Part shown: in pieces, positions 1 to 5,831 of the stretch
Position numbering within the stretch: position 1 is the first letter of the stretch
Layout of the letters: each line of letters starts with the position of its first letter
Source of the DNA: an uncultured Bacteroidales bacterium
GTDB taxonomy: Bacteria > Bacteroidota > Bacteroidia > Bacteroidales > Bacteroidaceae
Direction of reading: 5' to 3'
DNA: 7,083 nucleotides
Assembly (NCBI GenBank): GCA_902803195.1
Contig: CADCOX010000185.1
Span: 1 to 7,083 of the forward strand
Position numbers and translations under genes: made by a program
Notes under the pieces: generated by a model
What the model was told of the DNA's origin: nothing
Database searches by the model: none
What the model saw: the letters and a program-made list of their open reading frames with translations, nothing else

Positions 1-167
1 GTGAGTCTGTGACTTTGCTTCTGCCATAGCATTTCCTGCTGTTTGTATTGGTCGGCAAGCATCTGTTTCTCCTGTTCCATCCATTGGTTATGGAGTTCTT
101 GCATCTTCTGCCAGTCGGCATTACATACTGTTACGGTCACCTTCAACTTTGTGGGCGCATCTTCCAT
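1..167 (-). CDS. Partial hypothetical protein, coiled-coil-like, possibly 5'-truncated
   Basis: An open minus-strand frame leaves the window at its left edge. From the only in-frame ATG (165-167) it reads MEDAPTKLKVTVTV, then a helical stretch rich in Gln, Glu, Lys, Met and Trp (for example WMEQEKQMLADQYKQQ) that looks like an amphipathic or coiled-coil helix. The 17 codons upstream of that ATG, back to position 218, also look coding (they include KVDSIYEHIDQV). They begin right after an in-frame TAG at 219-221 and contain no ATG, GTG or TTG. Either the protein starts at the internal ATG, or the gene has lost its 5' end and is a remnant. The stretch looks AT-richer than the operon to its right. 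I do not recognise the family. The plus-strand frame opposite it has no comparable protein character. Confidence 0.45.
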   Translation of the reverse strand, partial: MEDAPTKLKVTVTVCNADWQKMQELHNQWMEQEKQMLADQYKQQEMLWQKQSHRL

Positions 168-218
168 AACTTGGTCGATGTGCTCATATATAGAATCGAC
201 CTTGTTGCGTACACTAAA

Positions 219-339
219 CTAAACAGAAATTAGACAAATTCAACTATTGAACATGTTATGAAGAAGTTCTGTCTTAACTCCTCAACTTCTTCGCTCGAGC
301 TTGCTCGCTTGACACTTCAAAAACTTCTCAACTCCTTCT
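219..339. repeat. Low-complexity intergenic region downstream of the MscS gene
   Basis: This gap is built from variations of CTCAACTTCTTC / CTCAACTCC on the plus strand. It contains a perfect 9-bp inverted repeat (GAAGAAGTT at 260-268, AACTTCTTC at 284-292, 15-nt loop) and next to it a 5-bp hairpin (CGAGC at 296-300, GCTCG at 303-307). No gene or recognisable promoter is seen. The hairpins lie just after the MscS stop and could serve as its transcription end, but no T-run follows on the minus strand, so a classical intrinsic terminator is not supported. Confidence 0.5.
260..292 (-). terminator. Inverted repeat downstream of the MscS gene, possible terminator
   Basis: A perfect 9-bp stem (260-268 with 284-292) with a 15-nt loop lies 48 bp past the stop of the channel gene. 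Read on the minus strand it is followed by ATAACATG rather than a U-rich tract. It may be a weak terminator, an mRNA-stabilising hairpin, or a by-product of the CTCAACTTCTTC-like low-complexity sequence around it. Confidence 0.25.
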
Positions 340-2883
340 TTACTCCTTGATGACATGCAGGTCGCGTTGCGGGAATGGAATCTCGATGTTATTGCGGTTG
401 AGCGTCTCGTAGATGGCCTCCTTGATGCGTCCGGCTAGGGCTATGCGTTCTTCGACCAACATCCATATGCAGACGTCGAGGTCTACGCTACTCTCGCCGA
501 AGTCGGAGAAGAGAACGCTGACGGGACGGGACGGGTCGGCGATGGGCAGCCCTGCATCATTATGCTCTTGGCATATAGGGGTGAGAGCTTCGACGAGGAG
601 CCTGCGCACCTGTGCTACATCAGTGCCGTAAGCGACGCCAATAGGCAGTTTGACAAGCTCGTAGCTGTGATTGCGGGTCATGTTCTTGAAATTCTTGCTG
701 AACAACGCTTTATTCAAGAACGCGATAACACAGCCGTCGACCGTGACAATCTGCGTGCTCTGATAGGTGATGCTCTCCACTTTACCTGTGATGCCGTCGC
801 ACTCGATATAATCGCCTACGCGCAGGCGGCCTGTCATGAGCGAGATGCCATAGAAGAAGTTCTCGATGAGGTCTTGCATAGCGAAGCCGAGACCCGTGGC
901 CAGACCTGCGGTGACGATGGAGATGCCGCTCTTGGGGACGTTCAGGATGACGAGAACGATGATGGCATAAAGTCCGTAGGTCAAGATGGCAATGATGTTG
1001 CGGGCGAGGGTGAGGTTAAAATTGTCGTCGCCCGAACTGGTGCGGCGGCGGAAGTAGGCGTAGAACTCGCGGATAGCATAATTAAGGTAACGGAAGACGA
1101 ACCACAGTCCGATGACGAGACAGAGTTTGAAGAGCGAGATCTGGATGAGGTCTTTCTGGTCGACGAAATTCGTGAAGAACGCCTTCTGGCAGACACTCGT
1201 CATCTCGAAGATCTCGGCTGACCAGTAGATGCTCACGAGGACGGAGCCCACGGCAAAGATAGGAACGGCCGTGAGGCGGATGAAGTCATACAACCACGTC
1301 TGTGTAATCTTTTTCTCATGGATGTGATAACGCTTTTCGTAGAGTTCCATGAGGTCGTAGAAGCAGGTCACAGTCGTGATAGCTGCCAACTGGAATGTCC
1401 ACCAAACCAGTATCTGTACGGCGAGAAGCGTGTAGCCTATCCAAGCCGCCACGCAGGCCGCCATCATAACGGCAGTGGTGATATGCGAATAGATGACATC
1501 CGAGAGCGGAAGGCCGCTGCGATGACGACGAACCATCCACAACTGCCAGAGCGTGAAGACGAGCAGCAGCGCAGGGAATCCTACGTTCAAGATGCTATTG
1601 GGGACGAGGATGACGCGTAGCATGATGACAATGCACGAGAGACACATCAATGGCGTATAGATGAGGGCTGCGTGAGGCATCTGCTCGCTGCGCAGACGGA
1701 TGTAGAGCGACAGGAAGATAACCTCCAACAGCCATGCCATCGTGATGATGAGGCCTGTACTCATCTGGATGGAGTTGCGGGGCACGAAAGAGCGGATCAC
1801 CATGACGATGATGGCGAAGAGGGCGATGCCGATGACGAACGTGAGTACGGTGCGGCGCGTACGCAGTCGCTCGCCACGCCAGCGACGGGGCAGCAACCAG
1901 CGCAAGACGACATAAGTCAGTCCGAGGGCGAGCGTGAGGTAGAGGATGACGAAGATGCTGATGAAGAGGACGTGCATGCCTCGCCATTCCGAGTAGCTGC
2001 TGTCGTGACCGGCAAGGGGCTTGTACTTCGTAGATGCTGAACTCTCGGCCTGACGGAGGTAGCGGGGCAGGTTGCCAAGGATGGCGAAATAGTTGGAGCT
2101 CCCATTGCGGAAGATGTTGTCCTGCAGTATCTTATAGCGCGACTGCGCGAAGCGGTAGAGCTGCTTTACCTTTTCTTGCACACTCTTGTAGTAGGAACTC
2201 TCGGCCTCGAGACTCTCCAGGAACTCTTGCATCCCTTTGCGGAGGGTCTGGGCGTAAGCGAGGCAAGCCAGGCGGTCCTCGAGTTGTTGTCCGGTCAGGT
2301 AGAGCGGCTCCTGCGGATGCTCGTCTTCGTCGATATCGCCGTCCATAGGGCGTTCGGGCAGTTCGTGGTCGACGGCCGAACTGTCATGCGGAACCATCTC
2401 TTCACGCAGCGAGTCGATGGCATTCAGGAGGATGCTGTCGCTCTCCGAGAGCGAGTCAGTGGCGAGCACCGGCGGCATGCTCTTGAGCGAGGTGATGAGC
2501 GCGTCGTAACGCTCGATTTCGGTGCGCATGCGCTTGATGATGCGGTCGTAGGGGAGCGTCTTGCCATTGCGGTCGTCGAGCTTCCGATGGAGGTCGACCG
2601 CCTGCTGGCAGGCATAAGCCATGTCGAACGTGTTCTCGGTCGACTGCGAATAGAGCATCAGCCCAATCTGCTCGCATTGATTCATGTAAGCTACCAGCTG
2701 CTGGTGCTGCGCGGCGCCTTGCTGCTCATAGCGCGCCTTGAAAGCCTGCTGCTTAGCGTAGTCGGCGGCCAACTCAGCGCGCAGGACGCCGAGCGTGCGG
2801 GCAAGGTCGCGCTCTTTAAGCACGGCACCTGCTGGCACAGCAAGTGCCAGCAGGGCAATGAGGACGAAGAGGAGTCTTTTCAT
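340..2883 (-). CDS. Large MscS-family mechanosensitive ion channel
   Basis: Probably an inner-membrane mechanosensitive channel that opens under membrane tension during hypo-osmotic shock. The 847-residue protein starts with a signal peptide (residues 1-20, ending PAGA). A long predicted-helical periplasmic region (about 21-300) follows, with a very acidic, Pro-containing linker near 173-193. About eleven hydrophobic helices can be seen between 303 and 680. The last is the Gly/Ala-rich pore helix (about 652-680, with GLATGLGFAMQDLIENF), closely matching MscS TM3. RVGDYIECDGITGKVESI (687-704) is the MscS beta-domain entry, and the protein ends IPFPQRDLHVIKE, very like the end of E. coli MscS. 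It is about three times the length of E. coli MscS, so it belongs with the large MscK/YnaI-like group. The ATG is placed directly before the signal peptide. It lies 77 bp after the DUF4468 gene, in the same direction. The family call is firm; the gating stimulus and ion preference are inferred. Confidence 0.93.
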   Translation of the reverse strand: MKRLLFVLIALLALAVPAGAVLKERDLARTLGVLRAELAADYAKQQAFKARYEQQGAAQHQQLVAYMNQCEQIGLMLYSQSTENTFDMAYACQQAVDLHRKLDDRNGKTLPYDRIIKRMRTEIERYDALITSLKSMPPVLATDSLSESDSILLNAIDSLREEMVPHDSSAVDHELPERPMDGDIDEDEHPQEPLYLTGQQLEDRLACLAYAQTLRKGMQEFLESLEAESSYYKSVQEKVKQLYRFAQSRYKILQDNIFRNGSSNYFAILGNLPRYLRQAESSASTKYKPLAGHDSSYSEWRGMHVLFISIFVILYLTLALGLTYVVLRWLLPRRWRGERLRTRRTVLTFVIGIALFAIIVMVIRSFVPRNSIQMSTGLIITMAWLLEVIFLSLYIRLRSEQMPHAALIYTPLMCLSCIVIMLRVILVPNSILNVGFPALLLVFTLWQLWMVRRHRSGLPLSDVIYSHITTAVMMAACVAAWIGYTLLAVQILVWWTFQLAAITTVTCFYDLMELYEKRYHIHEKKITQTWLYDFIRLTAVPIFAVGSVLVSIYWSAEIFEMTSVCQKAFFTNFVDQKDLIQISLFKLCLVIGLWFVFRYLNYAIREFYAYFRRRTSSGDDNFNLTLARNIIAILTYGLYAIIVLVILNVPKSGISIVTAGLATGLGFAMQDLIENFFYGISLMTGRLRVGDYIECDGITGKVESITYQSTQIVTVDGCVIAFLNKALFSKNFKNMTRNHSYELVKLPIGVAYGTDVAQVRRLLVEALTPICQEHNDAGLPIADPSRPVSVLFSDFGESSVDLDVCIWMLVEERIALAGRIKEAIYETLNRNNIEIPFPQRDLHVIKE

Positions 2884-2904
2884 CGGAAGGACTTCTTGAA
2901 TAGG

Positions 2905-2928
2905 GGCTCAATCACAAAGTGATGAGCC
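2905..2928. other. Strong hairpin between the DUF4468 and MscS genes
   Basis: GGCTCA (2905-2910), an unpaired A, TCAC (2912-2915), loop AAA, then GTGA and TGAGCC (2919-2928) form a 10-bp stem with a single bulge and a 3-nt loop. It sits in the 77-bp gap just upstream of the channel start. No U-run follows on the minus strand. It could be an attenuator, an RNA-processing site or a dyad for a DNA-binding protein; the sequence alone does not decide. Confidence 0.45.
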
Positions 2929-2960
2929 GTGGTGAACGTGATGTTGAGAACGAGCGACTG

Positions 2961-3578
2961 CTATTCTACGACCGTAGTTGCCTTCGGTGCGGGCTGAGCA
3001 GGCTGCGGCGTCTCGAAGGCATTGCGGGCACCTTCGAAGATCTCATTGACGCGGTCGACGGTCTTGCGGCGGAACTTGCCACTGCGGGGATACAGTTTCG
3101 TTCCGGCTTTGTTGATGGCTTCGCGGTCGCTGATCCACTCCTCGGCTTTGTATTCCTCGCCGCCGTTGCCTTCCTGGTCGAAGCCGTAGTGATAGCTGAT
3201 TTTGGTGATGGTCATCGCCACCTTGGAGTCGGCGGTGCACTCAGCAGTGATGAGATAGCGGAAATAGGTGTGATCCCAGTTGAGGAATTTCTTCTTGAAG
3301 GTCATAATCTCCTCGATGTTAGCCACAACTGTGTTGTCGACATCGGAGACGAGACGCGTGCGGAGTTCCTGACGGCCGTTGGCAATGAGCCCTTTGATGT
3401 AGTCGAGCATGACGGCATAGGTCTGAGCCTGCGTCTTACCGGGGACGCTGAAGGTTTGTTTGAATGTGATGATTCCGTTCTGCTCGGGTACGGCACCTGC
3501 GAGGTACTTGGAATCGTCGGTCTGGGCCATCGCCAGAAGAGGCATGGCCAGCATGAGGGTGAGAATGATTTTTTTCAT
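2961..3578 (-). CDS. Secreted DUF4468-like (TBP-like fold) protein
   Basis: Function unknown. The 205-residue product begins with a clear Sec signal peptide (MKKIILTLMLAMPLLAMA, cleavage expected before Gln19), so it should be periplasmic or outer-membrane associated; there is no lipobox Cys. The mature N-terminus (YLAGAVPEQNGIITFKQTFSVPG, residues 25-47) has the layout of Bacteroidetes DUF4468 proteins, in which a VxFxxxFxVPG strand is followed by a helix (QAQTYAVMLDYIKG). Beta-rich segments follow (105-131), then a helical, charged C-terminal part and a Pro/Ala/Thr-rich tail (190-203). An ATG ten codons upstream (3606-3608) would put NQSNSYIHT in front of the signal peptide, so the ATG at 3576-3578 is preferred. 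A heptad repeat lies upstream and the MscS gene follows in the same direction. The DUF4468 assignment is from memory of the family pattern. Confidence 0.8.
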   Translation of the reverse strand: MKKIILTLMLAMPLLAMAQTDDSKYLAGAVPEQNGIITFKQTFSVPGKTQAQTYAVMLDYIKGLIANGRQELRTRLVSDVDNTVVANIEEIMTFKKKFLNWDHTYFRYLITAECTADSKVAMTITKISYHYGFDQEGNGGEEYKAEEWISDREAINKAGTKLYPRSGKFRRKTVDRVNEIFEGARNAFETPQPAQPAPKATTVVE

Positions 3579-3609
3579 AGTATGAATATAACTGTTGGAT
3601 TGATTCATT

Positions 3610-3665
3610 ATGAATGACGAATAACGAATGATGAATGACGAATGATGAATGATGAATGACGAATT
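3610..3665. repeat. Tandem array of eight 7-bp units
   Basis: Eight consecutive heptamers of the form A(T/C)GAAT(G/A/T) run through the gap between the permease stop and the DUF4468 start: ATGAATG, ACGAATA, ACGAATG, ATGAATG, ACGAATG, ATGAATG, ATGAATG, ACGAATT. On the minus strand the units read CATTCAT or CATTCGT. The end nearest the gene overlaps a small palindrome (ATTCAT at 3603-3608, ATGAAT at 3610-3615). The array lies 32-87 bp upstream of the preferred DUF4468 start, where a promoter or 5' leader would be expected, and no standard promoter motif is visible around it. Confidence 0.85.
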
Positions 3666-3684
3666 GTTTTTTGTTGTGAATGAA

Positions 3685-4905
3685 TTATTCGTATCGGAGT
3701 GCCTCGATGGGGTCGAGTCGAGCGGCTTTTTGTGCGGGGAAGTAGCCGAAGCCGACGCCGATGGCTACGCATACAGCGAAGCTGACGATGACACTCCAGG
3801 CTGGAATGACAGCCGGATAACCGATGATGGCATTGCAACCCCAAGTGAGGAGCGCGCCGAAGAGTACGCCCAAGATGCCGCCCGTCAGACTGATGAGGAT
3901 GGACTCGATGAGGAACTGATTGCTGATGTCGAGGCCGCGGGCGCCTACGCTCATGCGCAGACCGATTTCCTTAGTACGCTCGGTGACGCTGACCAGCATG
4001 ATATTCATGATGCCAATGCCGGCTACGAGCAACGAGAAGGCTGCAGCCACAACGAGGATGATAGTGATTGTGTCCATCGTCGAGGACATCGTCTCCATCC
4101 ATTCCTGCTGCGAGCGGATCGTGAAGTTGTCGACTTCGTCATCCTTCAGTTTGTGAGTGCGGCGCAGGATCTGAGTGAGATCCTCAATGGCTTGATCGGA
4201 GAGTTCCTCGGTGACGGCCGAGCAGAGGATGCTGTTGAAGTGGGTCTGCGCGGCCAGGCGTTTCATAACGGTCGTGTAAGGCGAGACGATGACGTTGTCC
4301 TGGTCCATGCCCCAGTTGTTGTAGCCTTTGCCCTTGAAGACGCCGATGATGCGCAGCGGGATGTTCTTGAAGCGGATGGTCTTGCCGACGGGGTCTTGGC
4401 CGTTGGGGAAGAGTTCCTTGACGATGGTCTGACCGACGACGCACACCTTGGAGCTTTTCTTCACGTCTTCTTCGGTGAAGAACACGCCCTCTTCCACTTC
4501 CCAAAGGCGGATGCCGAGGTAGTCGGGACTCTCGCCGTAGCAGGTCGAAGTGGTGTTGTTGGAGCCGAAGACGGCTTGTCCGCTGGTACTCACCTCAGGC
4601 GATACTTTGTTGACGAATTTGGCTTCGGCAAGAATCGTCTCATAGTCCACCTGCTTCAGTGTCTGCATAGCCGAGGGGTCGAGACGGACGCCGCCACGCA
4701 TGTCCGCTCCAGGACGGATCGTAAGCATATTGGTACCGTTCTTCTGGATCTCCTCGCGGATGCTCTGCTTAGAGCCTTGACCGATAGCCATCATGACGAT
4801 GACGGCTCCGACGCCGATGATAATACCGAGCATCGACAGGAACGAACGGCCTTTGTTGCTGAGAATGGCCTTAATGGCTATCTTAAAGAGATTGATGAAA
4901 CTCAT
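3685..4905 (-). CDS. MacB-type ABC transporter permease
   Basis: Inner-membrane permease of a MacB/FtsX-class (type VII) ABC exporter, which uses cytoplasmic ATP hydrolysis to drive movements of its periplasmic domain. The 406-residue protein has a short cytoplasmic N-terminus with AILSNKGRSFLSMLGIIIGV leading into TM1 (about 22-42). A large periplasmic MacB core domain follows (about 43-275), then three helices (about 279-305, 333-358, 369-389) forming the FtsX domain. The loop between TM2 and TM3 carries the conserved coupling segment TERTKEIGLRMSVGA (308-322), and the end PAQKAARLDPIEALRYE is the family's C-terminal signature. Length is normal for a stand-alone permease; E. coli MacB is longer because an ATPase is fused to its N-terminus. 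Its ATPase partner lies 179 bp upstream beyond REP-like palindromes. No strong ribosome site is seen before the ATG. The substrate cannot be deduced; macrolides are only one possibility. Confidence 0.95.
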   Translation of the reverse strand: MSFINLFKIAIKAILSNKGRSFLSMLGIIIGVGAVIVMMAIGQGSKQSIREEIQKNGTNMLTIRPGADMRGGVRLDPSAMQTLKQVDYETILAEAKFVNKVSPEVSTSGQAVFGSNNTTSTCYGESPDYLGIRLWEVEEGVFFTEEDVKKSSKVCVVGQTIVKELFPNGQDPVGKTIRFKNIPLRIIGVFKGKGYNNWGMDQDNVIVSPYTTVMKRLAAQTHFNSILCSAVTEELSDQAIEDLTQILRRTHKLKDDEVDNFTIRSQQEWMETMSSTMDTITIILVVAAAFSLLVAGIGIMNIMLVSVTERTKEIGLRMSVGARGLDISNQFLIESILISLTGGILGVLFGALLTWGCNAIIGYPAVIPAWSVIVSFAVCVAIGVGFGYFPAQKAARLDPIEALRYE

Positions 4906-4919
4906 AGTTATAGACCCAC

Positions 4920-4964
4920 CCCCAAGCCCCTCCCGTCAGGGAGGGGAGCGGCTGGCGCTTGGGG
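4920..4964. repeat. REP-like palindrome, copy 1
   Basis: CCCCTCCC (4927-4934), loop GTCA, GGGAGGGG (4939-4946) is a perfect 8-bp GC-rich hairpin. A second, outer stem encloses it (CCCCAAG at 4920-4926 with CTTGGGG at 4958-4964), giving a double-stem structure about 15 nt upstream of the permease ATG. Bases 4927-4948 are an exact reverse complement of 5048-5069. The structure could affect permease translation or transcript stability. Confidence 0.75.
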
Positions 4965-5040
4965 ACTAATGGGACATAATTAGTTTGTAATTTATGATGA
5001 TGCTTTTTACTCAGTTCTCACCCAGATTAGCCTTCAATCC

Positions 5041-5082
5041 GGAGGCTCTCCCCTCCCTGACGGGAGGGGTCGGGGGGAGGGT
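5041..5082. repeat. REP-like palindrome, copy 2, flanked by 9-bp direct repeats
   Basis: CCCCTCCC (5050-5057), loop TGAC, GGGAGGGG (5062-5069) is the inverted partner of the palindrome at 4927-4946. The 42-bp segment is bounded by identical 9-mers CTTCAATCC at 5032-5040 and 5083-5091, the second of which contains the ATPase stop codon. This resembles insertion of a small palindromic element with duplication of its target at the 3' end of the gene. Confidence 0.7.
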
Positions 5083-5084
5083 CT

Positions 5085-5831
5085 TCAATCCTCCGGTGCT
5101 GGCAGTGCAGCGAGGGCTTCGGCGGCGTTACGGATGTTGGGATTGAAAACATCTTCGCGGATCTTGCCGTCGCGGAGGACAATATTACGCGAGCTGTATT
5201 GCGCAATCTCGGTGGTGTGCGTGACGAAGATGATAGTGCGTCCCTCGGCATGAAGCTTCTGGAAGAGCACGAGGACCTCGTAGCTGGTGCGCGTGTCGAG
5301 GTTACCGGTAGCCTCGTCAGCCAGGATGACAGCGGGGTTGTTGACCAGGGCTCGAGCGATGGCTACGCGCTGCATCTGGCCGCCGGACATCTGATTGCTC
5401 TTGTGCTCCAGGCGGTCGCCCAGACCCACGGCCTTCAAGGCTTCGATGGCTGCTTCGCGACGCTGCTTCGCGCTATACTCCTTATTATACATCAGTGGCA
5501 GCTCGACGTTCTCGACAGCCGTTGTCTTAGCCAGCAGATTGTAGTTCTGGAAGACGAAGCCGATCTTTCGGTTGCGCAGGCGAGCGCGTTGACTCCGTTT
5601 CATCGTACGCACGCTGACACCATCGAGGTAGTACTCGCCGCTCGTGGGCGTGTCCAAACAGCCGAGCTGGTTCAGCAGCGTTGACTTGCCAGAGCCCGAG
5701 GTTCCCATGATGGTGACGAATTCACCCTCGTGAATCTCAAAGGAGATGCCACGGAGCGCTTTCACCGTCTCGTTACCGACCTGGAAGTTGCGGCGAACAT
5801 TGTCGAGCTTGATGACAACTTTCTTTTCCAT
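5085..5831 (-). CDS. MacB/LolD-class ABC transporter ATP-binding protein
   Basis: Cytoplasmic ATPase that powers the adjacent exporter. All ABC motifs are visible in its 248 residues: Walker [10 protein letters not shown] (43-51), Q-loop Gln95 in FVFQNYNLL, signature MSGGQ (148-152, Met in place of the usual Leu), Walker [10 protein letters not shown] with catalytic Glu173, D-loop GNLDT (176-180) and switch His205 in VTHT. The opening pattern ([27 protein letters not shown]) and the [15 protein letters not shown] segment are typical of the MacB/LolD/FtsE group. A short C-terminal extension (about 228-248, Ala/Pro-rich) follows the core. The start codon abuts the adaptor's stop codon (TAAATG), implying one transcript and translational coupling. 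The stop codon lies inside a 9-bp repeat bordering a REP-like element, so the last residues may have been altered by that insertion. Confidence 0.96.
   Translation of the reverse strand: MEKKVVIKLDNVRRNFQVGNETVKALRGISFEIHEGEFVTIMGTSGSGKSTLLNQLGCLDTPTSGEYYLDGVSVRTMKRSQRARLRNRKIGFVFQNYNLLAKTTAVENVELPLMYNKEYSAKQRREAAIEALKAVGLGDRLEHKSNQMSGGQMQRVAIARALVNNPAVILADEATGNLDTRTSYEVLVLFQKLHAEGRTIIFVTHTTEIAQYSSRNIVLRDGKIREDVFNPNIRNAAEALAALPAPED

Noticed and set aside
48..233. A 61-codon plus-strand frame at the left edge
   Set aside because: It runs opposite the more protein-like minus-strand frame and has no ribosome site or recognisable content.
3579..3608. Upstream ATG for the DUF4468 gene
   Set aside because: It would add a polar ten-residue segment before the signal peptide and starts at the edge of the repeat array.
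2176..3617. Plus-strand open frames of 248 and 232 codons opposite the MscS and DUF4468 genes
   Set aside because: Both lie antisense to genes with clear signal peptides and domains; their protein sequences show no motif.
3610..3665. CRISPR array
   Set aside because: The units are 7 bp in direct tandem without spacers, and there are no cas genes.
3649..4983. A 444-codon plus-strand open frame opposite the permease gene
   Set aside because: It covers the well-supported permease gene and part of the REP-containing gap, is extremely rich in Asp/Glu/His, and shows no domain. It is a by-product of GC-rich codon use on the other strand.
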